64,000 nucleotides of DNA from Orientallactaga sibirica (taxonomy: Eukaryota; Chordata; Mammalia; Rodentia; Dipodidae), in NCBI GenBank assembly GCA_036365145.1, contig JAEOAD010001561.1, positions 124,001 through 188,000 on the forward strand. The letters are read 5' to 3'. The notes below the pieces were generated by a model. That model was not told the DNA's origin and ran no database searches. It saw nothing but the letters and a program-made list of their open reading frames with translations. Each line of letters begins with the position of its first letter. Positions within the stretch are counted from its first letter, which is position 1. This document shows, piece by piece, positions 28,638-35,599 of this stretch. Position numbers and translations under genes: made by a program.

Positions 28638-28643
28638 GTAAGT
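28638..28643 (+). promoter_or_regulatory. Candidate major splice donor (copy 1)
   Basis: The leader between PBS and gag contains G/GTAAGT, a strong match to the vertebrate 5' splice-site consensus, at the place where the env-mRNA donor lies in simple retroviruses. The same motif is at 32647-32652 in copy 2. Use is inferred, not shown. Confidence 0.5.
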
Positions 28644-28823
28644 CATCCCGAGGTATGCTGTTTTTGACTTAGAGATTTTTGGTCCTTGCTGTTGCCCTTC
28701 CCTGTGGGTACTGCTTTTCATCGTGTACTCCTGTTTGAGTAAAGGGCAGTCACACGGACATCATCAGAGAGGGACGGAGGGCGCTAGCAAGACACCAGGA
28801 TAGCCTTTCTGAGTCAGACACAA

Positions 28824-29569
28824 ATGGGGGAAATACAAGCTAGGCCTAGGAAAAAGGGAAAATAAAAAAGGAGGAGCAAAAACAAGAAAAAGATAAAAGT
28901 TTACAAGAAGAGCTCAAAGAAATAGGTGAAACCTACTCTTGCCCGCCCTTTGAGGGGGACAGAGGAGCCTCTGTTGGAAGTATCCTAGGCAATGAAGGAG
29001 TTTTGCACATTTAAATGTGCTGGAGGCAAATGATGAGACTAGCTCAGATTCTGAAAAGGAGGAAGAAGATAAACTAACTGAAGAGGAAGGAGGGACTGGA
29101 GGAGGCTGCTGCCCATTATGATAGGGAGCAATATAGGCCTCCGCCCAGGCGCCCTCTATTGATGGGAGGTCAGAAGATGAGGGTATGGCCTTGTACAGAA
29201 GGTGGAGCCTTGGCACCGCCACCCTATATCCCCCAGAGGACAGGTGCCGCTTCATTAGGGCAAAAACCTGGTCACGGCTGGCCTCCACCTTCCCAGTCTT
29301 TGAAGACCCGGCAACCAATCAAGAAGGCATGAACCGGTCTCTATAAACAACTGGAAGGATTTGGTTCAGGCAGTGAAAGATTTTGGACCAGGCGCAGATT
29401 ACTCAATTGCACTAAGTTGCGCAGGATTATTGCAGTGCCCTTAACTCCTACAGATTGGATGGAGCTGGCAAGGCTTGCCTTTCAAAAGGCCAGTATCTTG
29501 AGTTCAAATCCTTAGCTAGCATTGTAAAAATGTGGCCTTTTCACTAAACAGCTTTCAAATTCAACCTAA
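28824..29569 (+). pseudogene. gag: gag remnant, copy 1 (matrix start, PPPY, part of capsid)
   Basis: The start ATG is followed by a codon for Gly, so the protein would begin Met-Gly, the N-myristoylation context of retroviral matrix. The frame stops after 13 codons. Downstream, in shifting frames, are a Glu/Asp/Ser-rich linker (about 29030-29100), a PPPY late-budding motif (29216-29227), and a capsid N-terminal-domain fragment beginning near 29359 that reads FGPGADYSIAL in copy 2. Copy 1 has an extra frameshift in this capsid part (near 29410), so it is more damaged than copy 2. The final stop is at about 29567-29569. Nucleocapsid, protease and polymerase are missing. Confidence 0.82.
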
Positions 29570-29671
29570 GATAGACAGGGTTTTCAATTGGGGCCACTGA
29601 GCCAATTGGAATAACCTCACGTCAGCCCATCAACTAGTTAGGAACAGCTGGAAGCCAATCATATTCGACCA
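29570..29671 (+). other. gag-env deletion junction region (copy 1)
   Basis: This stretch of about 100 bp, between the last capsid codons and the first recognisable env codons, takes the place of several kilobases of nucleocapsid, pro, pol and most of the surface env in a full betaretrovirus-like genome. I see no conserved polymerase or protease motif in any frame. The exact breakpoint cannot be placed without an intact relative. Confidence 0.6.
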
Positions 29672-30642
29672 ATGCTAAATTGTAGTAAGACCATCGACTG
29701 TAGATCCACACCTATATGTGTAAGACCTCCTTTTATGTTTCTAGTGAGCAATCAAACTGTTATTAATAACACTCTTGCTTGTCAAGCGAGTTCTTGTTTT
29801 CTTTCAGAATGCTGGAATGCCACTCAATTTCCATTGGGCATGCTGACCTGCCTGTTCCTGTGGTCATTCGAGAGTAAGAACTGTCGGTGTTGCTACGGCC
29901 TAAGAGAGACTTTAGAATTACTGCAGCTATCGTGGCTGCTCTTGCAGCTTCTGCTGCGCTGCTGCGGTAGCTGCTGCAGCCCTAGCTAAGGCCATCCCAG
30001 TGGCCCAAGCAATAAACAGCTTATCGAGAGGACTGCTTTAGCCCTGATACCCAAACAGAAATCAACCAACAGTTTTCATGCAGACATTCTGCTAGTAAAC
30101 CAAGAGTTGATCTCTTACAAGAACAGATGGACATTGTTGTATCTCAATGGGACTTGGAACCACAAATTTGATAATCTTACTAGGACATTAAGGGTCAAAT
30201 AATTTGCTATTAATAGTACCTGTGTAGAGGTTGCTTCTGTAATGCAAATTGCCTCTTTCTTTCAATCTGTGATTAATTGGGGAAATGTTGCTGACTTGAG
30301 CAGCCAATTTGTCTTGCAAATTGTCTTTGTATCTTTAGGGAATTGGTCCGAGGAGTTGGATGTGAACCTAGATGAGTTAAGAAGAGCTATTGTTGCCATC
30401 AATTCCACTCAGGTGGACCTTAGTTTGGCAAAAGGTTTCACCTCTGGTTTCATCAGCCTTTTCTTTCTTCAAAGAGTGGGTAGGGGTAGGACTGTTTGCA
30501 GTCTGCTGTTTTGGAGGATGTCTGTTCTGCCTATGGTTGGTTTGCAAAATTCGAGCCCAAGCTAGGAGGACAAGGTGATTATCTCTCAGGCACTAGCTGC
30601 ATTGGAGTGTGGATCTCCCCCAAATTTGGCTGTCAGCCCTAA
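29672..30642 (+). pseudogene. env: env remnant, copy 1 (end of SU and most of TM)
   Basis: Only the C-terminal end of the surface subunit and the transmembrane subunit remain. The SU end is Cys-rich with N-glycosylation sequons (NQT, NNT, NAT). An RPKR furin-type cleavage site is encoded at 29896-29907, followed by an Ala-rich fusion peptide beginning RITAAIVAALAAS. A TAA at 29875-29877 lies seven codons upstream of RPKR in the same frame, and copy 2 has it too. The TM ectodomain has further sequons (NST, NWS), and a hydrophobic, Cys-rich anchor follows near 30480-30545. Further frameshifts separate the SU, fusion-peptide and anchor segments. The tail ends near TAA 30640-30642. The coordinates are limits of similarity, not a working start and stop. 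Confidence 0.82.
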
Positions 30643-30874
30643 AGGCAATTAGTTCCCCTGGCCTTTGCACCCTCAGGGTTTAGAGTACCCATTGCACGAG
30701 GATGGGCAGGGAGATGGTAACTTCTGTTTGACCACTGCCTTTGCACTCTTGAGGGATTTCTCCCATTGCACTGAGTAAAGGAGAGGTCAATTGCCTCCCT
30801 TGATCGGTCAGCACATCATGAGGTGGGGATCTGATCGGGAGGCGCGTTACTCTGGAGCTTGGCCTGTCTATAAT
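30643..30874 (+). other. ERV 3' untranslated region (copy 1)
   Basis: About 230 bp of non-coding sequence lies between the env tail and the purine tract, closely matched by 34667-34897 in copy 2. The longest frame across it is on the minus strand and is not conserved in length between the copies, so I see no accessory gene. Confidence 0.6.
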
Positions 30875-30883
30875 AAGGGGAAA
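30875..30883 (+). other. Polypurine tract (copy 1)
   Basis: The sequence AAGGGGAAA immediately precedes the 3' LTR start TGCAGGAGC. It is the expected primer site for plus-strand DNA synthesis. Copy 2 has the longer AAAGAAGGGGGAAA at the same place, so copy 1 appears shortened. Confidence 0.8.
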
Positions 30884-31221
30884 TGCAGGAGCTAGAGCAA
30901 ACGCCATTACAAGATGGCGCTCATTTCCTATCGGTGTTGAGGTAAACATCTCCATGATAGGCAGCGTCTTGCGCTCTTTACTCAAGGTATGCGCACGTGT
31001 ACGTAACCTGTCCCTAGCCCTATCCGTGGCATCTGCTTGTGGCAAGTGTCTTGCAACCAATCAGTAGCGCCTTGTAGCAGTGCGCCCTAAAAAGCAGCTA
31101 CAGAGCTGTGCCTCGCCCCTCGCCATCAGCTTTCCTGTTAACAAAGGCTCTCCAATAAAGTGTGATCAAGAAGAATCTCGTGTTGTTGTCGTTCCTTTCC
31201 ACAGGTCGGGAGTGCGCTGCA
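30884..31221 (+). repeat. 3' LTR of ERV copy 1
   Basis: This LTR of 338 bp begins TGCAGGAGCT and ends GCGCTGCA. The CCAAT box is retained, but the TATA box reads CCTAAAAAG instead of CCTATAAAA, which would weaken it. AATAAA is present in the R region. It carries GCAAGTGTCTTGC (31042-31054) and CCTTGTAGCA (31070-31079), variants shared with the 3' LTR of copy 2 and absent from both 5' LTRs. Confidence 0.92.
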
Positions 31222-32162
31222 CTTTACAAATGAGGCGAATCTGCTAACTTGGCTATCTTTTTAGATTACATTAACAAGGAAAGTTTGAACTTGCTGCACT
31301 CAACCTTCTTTGTAGAAATTAAACTGATTCTTAGAAGTGAATTCACTTATTTCACACAGTACAGTGTTCAGTACTGAAGATGTTTCTTTTCTAAAGAAAC
31401 TACTTTAGAAATGGCGAATCCACTAACTTGTACATCTTTTTTAGATTACACAAACTAGGAAAGATTTGAACTTGCTGCACTCAACCTTCTTTGTAGGAAA
31501 GCAAGTGATTCCTAGAACCGAATGAGCTTATTTCACATAGTACGGTGTTGATAATGAAGATATTTGTTTTCTAAACAAACTACTTTAGAAATGAGGCCAA
31601 TCTACTCAGTTGTGCATCTTTTTAGATTACATTAACAAGGAAAGTTTGAACTTGCTGTACTCAACCTTCTTTGTAAAGAAGCAACTGATTACTAGAACCG
31701 AGATGGCTTATTTCACAGTACAAGGTTTGGCAATGAAGATGTTTGTTTTCTCAACAAAACTACCTTACAAATGAGGTGAATCTGCTAACTTGGCCATCTT
31801 TTTAGATTACATTAACAAGGAAAGTTTGAACTTCCTGCACTCAACCATCTTCGTAGAAAGCAAGTGATTCCTAGAAGCGAATTCAGCTTATTTCACAGTA
31901 CAGTGTTCAGTACTGAAGATGTTTCTTTTCTAAAGAAACTACTTTAGAAAATGAGACGAATCCACTCCTTGTACATCTTGTTAGATTACAGAAACTAGGA
32001 GAGTTTGAACTTGCTGCACTCAACCTTCTTTGTAGGAAAGCAAGTGATTCCTAGAACCGAATGAGCTTATTTCACACAGTACATTGTTTGGTAATGAAGA
32101 TGTTTGTTTTGTAAACAAACTACTTTAGAAATGAGGCCAATCTAATAAACAAACTACTTTAC
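31222..32162. repeat. Satellite segment between the two ERV copies
   Basis: About five monomers (0.94 kb) lie here, beginning with the right-hand duplication CTTTAC (31222-31227) and ending with CTTTAC (32157-32162) next to copy 2. The stretch is nearly the same as 35267-36200 downstream of copy 2, including rare shared variants such as GGCTATCTTTTTAG and GATTCTTAGAAGTGAATTC. It is therefore the satellite part of the duplicated ERV-satellite unit. The last monomer before copy 2 is truncated: CCAATCTAATA jumps straight to AACAAACTACTTTAC, skipping about 155 bp. Confidence 0.92.
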
Positions 32163-32555
32163 TGCAGGATCAAATTATTTCAGAGCAAAGTACAATGTTT
32201 GGCAATGAAGATGTTTGTTTTTCAACAAAGTACTTTACAAATGTTGAGGTAAACATCTCCATATTAGGCACTTTGCCATTGCATGCGGCAACGTTTGGCG
32301 CTCAGGTATTAAACGCGACGCCGCGATGCAACCTGTCCCTAGCCTATCCAGTGGCATCTGCTTGTGGCAAATTTCTTGCAACCAATCAGTAAGCGCCTCT
32401 TAGCAGTACGCCCTATAAAAGCAGCTGCAGATCTGTGCCCTCGCCCCCTCGCCATCAGCTTTCCTGTTAACCAAGAGGCTCTCCAATAAAGTGTGATCAA
32501 GAAGAATGTTTGTTCTTGTTGTCGTTCCTTTCCGCAGGTCGGGAGGTTCGCTGCA
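32163..32555 (+). repeat. 5' LTR of ERV copy 2, rearranged at its start
   Basis: It opens with TGCAGGA, then 32170-32235 is satellite-like (CAAAGTACAATGTTTGGC, then CAACAAAGTACTTTAC). LTR sequence resumes at about 32236 with TTGAGGTAAACATCTCC. The first 50 or so bases of U3, including the AAGATGGCG site, are therefore missing, and about 32270-32330 also differs from the other three LTRs. From CCTGTCCCTAGCC onward it is normal, with CCAAT, CCTATAAAAG and AATAAA, ending GGTTCGCTGCA. It shares the 5'-specific variants GCAAATTTCTTGC (32367-32379) and CCTCTTAGCA (32396-32405) with copy 1. Confidence 0.85.
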
Positions 32556-32558
32556 AAG

Positions 32559-32576
32559 TGGTGCCAAAGCCCGACG
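32559..32576 (+). other. Primer-binding site, tRNA-Phe-like (copy 2)
   Basis: TGGTGCCAAAGCCCGACG follows the LTR after the spacer AAG. The CCCG after GCC brings it slightly closer than copy 1 to the complement of the tRNA-Phe 3' end. Confidence 0.6.
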
Positions 32577-32646
32577 CCGGGTGCCTTGCAGGTCGCCAGG
32601 CGGGGCGAAGAGGATCCAGAACTTGACACACGGAGAGGAAGACGCT

Positions 32647-32652
32647 GTAAGT
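32647..32652 (+). promoter_or_regulatory. Candidate major splice donor (copy 2)
   Basis: GTAAGT in the leader, at the same position relative to the PBS and gag as in copy 1. Its conservation in both copies reflects their recent common origin and says nothing about use. Confidence 0.5.
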
Positions 32653-32835
32653 CATCCACAGGTATGCTGTTTTTTGACTTAGAGATTTTTTGTCCTTGCT
32701 GTTGCCCTTCCCCTGTGGGTACTGCTTTTCATCGTGTGTATATCCTGTTTGAGTAAGGGCAGTCACACGGACATCATCAGAGAGGACGGAGGGCGCTAGC
32801 AAGACACCAGGATAGCCTTTCTGAGTCAGACACAA

Positions 32836-33585
32836 ATGGGGGAAATACAAGGTGCCAGGCCTAGGAAAAAGGAAAAAAAAAAAAAGGAGAACAAAAACAA
32901 GAAAAAGATAAAAGTTTACAAGAAGAGCTCAAAGAAATAGGTGAAACTCTACTCTGCCCAACCCTTTGAGGGGGACAGAGGAGCCTCTGTTAGGAAGTAT
33001 CCTATTCTAGAGGAGTTTGCACATTTAAATGTGCTGAGGCAGATGATGAGACTAGCTCAGATTCTGAAAAGGAGGAAGAAGATAAACTAACTGAAGAGGA
33101 AGAGGAGGGACTGGAGGAGGCTGCTGCCCATTATGATAGGGAGCAATATAGGCCTCCGCCCAGGCGCCTCTATTGATGGGGAGGTCAGAAGATAGGGGGT
33201 ATGGCCTTGTACAGAAGGTGGCAATTTCGCACCGCCACCCTATATCCCCAGAGGACAGGTGCCGCTTCATTAGGGCAAAACCTGGTCACGCTGGCTGGCC
33301 TCCACCTTCCCAGTCTTTGAAGACCCGGCAACCAATCAAAGAAGGCATGAACCGGTCTCCTATAAACAACTGAAGGATTTGGTTCAGGCAGTGAAAGATT
33401 TTGGACCAGGCGCAGATTACTCAATTGCACTATTGCGCAGGATTATTGCAGTGCCCTTAACTCCTACAGATTGGATGGAGCTGGCAAAGGCTTGCCTTTC
33501 AAAAGGCCAGTATCTTGAGTTCAAATCCTTGGCTAGCATTGTAAAAATGTGGCCTTTTCCTTTACCGCTTTCAAATTCAACCTAA
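32836..33585 (+). pseudogene. gag: gag remnant, copy 2
   Basis: The frame opens Met-Gly-Glu-Ile-Gln, suiting N-myristoylation, then runs through a Lys-rich patch (a poly-A tract at about 32873-32885) and a charged stretch before it breaks at a stop near 32967. An acidic linker (about 33045-33120) and a PPPY late motif (33232-33243) follow in other frames. The capsid fragment (33379-33585) is open for 68 codons, includes FGPGADYSIALLRR and ends at TAA. Its helix pattern resembles the first half of the betaretrovirus capsid N-terminal domain. The C-terminal capsid domain with the major homology region and the nucleocapsid zinc knuckles are absent, so the protein could not assemble. Confidence 0.84.
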
Positions 33586-33686
33586 GATAGACAGGGTTTT
33601 CAATTGGGGCCACTGAGCCAATTGGAATAACCTGAAGCAGCCCATCAACTAGTTAGGAACAGCTGGAAGCCAATCATATTCGACCA
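33586..33686 (+). other. gag-env deletion junction region (copy 2)
   Basis: About 100 bp joins capsid-coding sequence to env-coding sequence, matching 29570-29671 in copy 1 except for a small difference (CTCACGTCAGCC against CTGAAGCAGCC). The shared junction shows that the pro-pol deletion predates the duplication. Confidence 0.6.
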
Positions 33687-34666
33687 ATGCTAAATTGTAG
33701 TAAGACCATCGACTGTAGATCCACACCTATATGTGTAAGACCTCCTTTTATGTTTCTAGTGAGCAATCAAACTGTTATTAATAACACTCTTGCTTGTCAA
33801 GCGAGTTCTTGTTTTCTTTCAGAATGCTGGAATGCCACCAATTTCCATTGGGCATGCTGACCTGCCTGTTCCTGTGGTCATTCGAGAGTAAGAACTGTCG
33901 GTGTTGCTACGGCCTAAGAGAGATGTTTTTTTAGAATTACTGCAGCTATCGTGGCTGCTCTTGCAGCTTCTGCTGCCGCTGCTGTTGTAGCTGCTGCAGC
34001 CCTAGCTAAGGCCATCCCAGTGGCCCAAGCAATAAACAGCTTATCCGAGAGGACTGCTTTGGCCCTGATACCCAAACAGAAATCAACCAACAGTTTCATG
34101 CAGACATTCTGCTAGTAAACCAAAGAGTTGATCTCTTACAAGAACAGATGGACATTGTTGTATCTCAATGGGACTTGGAACCACAAATTTGATAATCTTA
34201 CTAGGACATTAAGGGGTCAAATAATTGCTATTAATAGTACCTGTGTAGAGGTTGCTTCTGTAATGCAAATTGCCTCTTTCTTTCAATCTGTGATTAATTG
34301 GGGAAATGTTGTTGATTTGAGCAGCCAATTTGTCTCGCAAATTGTCTTTGTATCTTTCGGGAATTGGTCCGAGGAGTTGGATGTGAACCTAGATGAGTTA
34401 AGAAGAGCTATTGTTGCCATCAATTCCACTCGGTGGACCTTAGTTTGGCAAAAAGGTTTCACCTCCTGGTTTTCATCAGCCTTTTCTTTCTTCAAAGAGT
34501 GGGTAGGGTAGGACTGTTTGCAGTCTGCTGTTTTGGAGGATGTCTGTTCTGCCTATGGTTGGTTTGCAAAATGCGAGCCCAAGCTAGGAGGGACAAGGTG
34601 ATTATCTCTCAGGCACTAGCTGCATTGGAGTGTGGATCCTCCCCAAATTTGGCTGTCAGCCCCTAA
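33687..34666 (+). pseudogene. env: env remnant, copy 2 (end of SU and most of TM)
   Basis: The layout is as in copy 1: a Cys-rich SU end with sequons, an in-frame TAA at 33889-33891, RPKR at 33910-33921, then an Ala-rich fusion peptide from 33933 that is longer and cleaner than in copy 1. A run of T after RPKR (about 33924-33931) shifts the frame. The TM ectodomain is open for much of 34128-34511. It has sequons NLT, NST and NWS and a repeated AINST motif. The anchor segment (34433-34666 frame) contains GLFAVCCFGGCLFCLWLVC followed by a basic CKMRAQARR stretch, as expected for a membrane anchor and cytoplasmic tail. Indels differ from those of copy 1, so both were damaged further after duplication or contain consensus errors. 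Confidence 0.84.
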
Positions 34667-34897
34667 AGGCAATTAGTTCCCCTGGCCTTTGCACCCTCAG
34701 GGTTTAGAGTACCCATTGCACGAGGATGGGCAGGAGATGGTAACTTCTGTTTGACCACTGCCTTTGCACTCTTGAGGGATTTCTCCCATTGCACTGAGTA
34801 AGGAGAGGTCGAATTGCCTCCCTTGATCGGTCAGCACATCATGAGGTGGGGATCTGATCGGGAGGGCGGTTACTCTGGAGCTTGGCCTGTCTATAAT
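34667..34897 (+). other. ERV 3' untranslated region (copy 2)
   Basis: Non-coding sequence between the env stop and the purine tract, matching copy 1. I see no conserved reading frame in it. Confidence 0.6.
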
Positions 34898-34911
34898 AAA
34901 GAAGGGGGAAA
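34898..34911 (+). other. Polypurine tract (copy 2)
   Basis: AAAGAAGGGGGAAA abuts the LTR start TGCAGGGAGC. It is an uninterrupted purine run of 14 bases in the classical position for plus-strand priming. Confidence 0.88.
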
Positions 34912-35266
34912 TGCAGGGAGCTAGAGCAAACGCCATTACAAGATGGCGCTGGCTTCCTGTCGGTGTTGAGGTAAACATCTCCATATTAGGCAGCGTCTTG
35001 GCGCTAACCTTACTCAAGGTATTAAACTGACGCGTGTGACGCAACCTGTCCCTAGCCTATCCCGTGGCATCTGCTTGTGGCAAGTGTCTTGCAACCAATC
35101 AGTAAGCGCCTTGTAGCAGCACGCCCTATAAAAGCAGCTACAGAGCTGTGCCCCTGGCTCGCCATCAGCTTTCCTGTTAACAAAGAGGCTCTCCAATAAA
35201 GTGTGATCAAGAAGAATCCTCGTGTTGTTGTCGTTCCTTTCCCACAGGTGAAGGAGGTACGCTGCA
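34912..35266 (+). repeat. 3' LTR of ERV copy 2 (best preserved)
   Basis: This LTR is 355 bp long, from TGCAGGGAGC to GTACGCTGCA. It keeps AAGATGGCG in U3, CCAAT at 35095-35099, TATA box CTATAAAA at 35126-35133 and AATAAA at 35195-35200. It carries the 3'-specific variants GCAAGTGTCTTGC (35080-35092) and CCTTGTAGCA (35109-35118). As the most intact promoter here, it points rightward into the satellite array and could in principle start transcription of it. Confidence 0.93.
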
Positions 35267-35272
35267 CTTTAC
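35267..35272 (+). repeat. Target-site duplication CTTTAC, right side of ERV copy 2
   Basis: CTTTAC directly follows the LTR end CTGCA and continues as AAATGAGGCGAATCTGC, the same as at 31222 after copy 1. Its pair is at 32157-32162. Confidence 0.9.
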
Positions 35273-35599
35273 AAATGAGGCGAATCTGCTAACTTGGCTA
35301 TCTTTTTAGATTACATTAACAAGGAAAGTTTGAACTTGCTGCACTCAACCATCTTCGTGAGAAATTAAACTGATTCTTAGAAGTGAATTCACTTATTTCA
35401 CACAGTACAGTGTTCAGTACTGAAGATGTTTCTTTTCTAAAGAAACTACTTTAGAAATGAGGCGAATCCACTAACTTGTACATCTTGTTAGATTACACAA
35501 ACTAGGAAAGTTTGAACTTGCTGCACTCAACCTTCTTTGTAGGAAAGCAAGTGATTCCTAGAACCGAATGAGCTTATTTCACATAGTACAGTGTTCGGT

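Larger units (their letters stand above)
28189..31221 (+). mobile_element. Defective betaretrovirus-like ERV, copy 1
   Basis: This provirus of about 3.03 kb sits in the satellite with the order LTR, PBS, leader, gag remnant, env remnant, purine tract, LTR. It lacks pro and pol completely: the capsid-coding piece ends near 29569 and env sequence is recognisable by 29672. The termini are TGCAG and CTGCA, an inverted pair with the retroviral TG...CA ends, flanked by CTTTAC duplications. Both genes carry several frameshifts and stops, so no protein can be made. Assignment to the class II (ERV2) group rests on the 6-bp duplication, the capsid helix pattern and the short env transmembrane subunit. 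The exact family is not known to me. Confidence 0.93.
32163..35266 (+). mobile_element. Defective betaretrovirus-like ERV, copy 2
   Basis: This second copy of about 3.1 kb has the same architecture and the same missing pro-pol as copy 1, flanked by CTTTAC at 32157-32162 and 35267-35272. Its 3' half is better preserved than that of copy 1: a longer capsid frame, a longer TM frame, an intact 3' LTR with TATA box, and a longer purine tract. Its 5' LTR start is rearranged. The identical insertion point, identical deletion and LTR-matched variants show that it is a duplicate of the copy 1 locus rather than a second infection. Confidence 0.93.

Noticed and set aside
28386..28721. Minus-strand frame of 111 codons across the ERV 5' LTR and leader
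   Set aside because: It runs antisense through LTR, PBS and leader. The matching frame in copy 2 has a different length and limits. It is best explained as a shadow of GC-rich ERV sequence.
28914..29318. Minus-strand frame of 134 codons opposite gag
   Set aside because: Its Ser-rich stretch is the antisense of the Glu-rich gag linker, and the frame is not kept in copy 2.
29570..29671. A remnant of pro or pol between gag and env
   Set aside because: No protease DTG, reverse-transcriptase YxDD or integrase motif is readable in any frame of this stretch of about 100 bp.
30680..31060. Minus-strand frame across the ERV 3' UTR and 3' LTR
   Set aside because: Antisense of non-coding ERV DNA, ending inside U3. 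An antisense retroviral gene was considered, but the frame differs in copy 2 (34697-35044) and has no recognisable domain.
32163..35266. A second, independent retroviral insertion
   Set aside because: The target site, internal deletion, flanking satellite and LTR-specific variants are shared with copy 1, which points to duplication.
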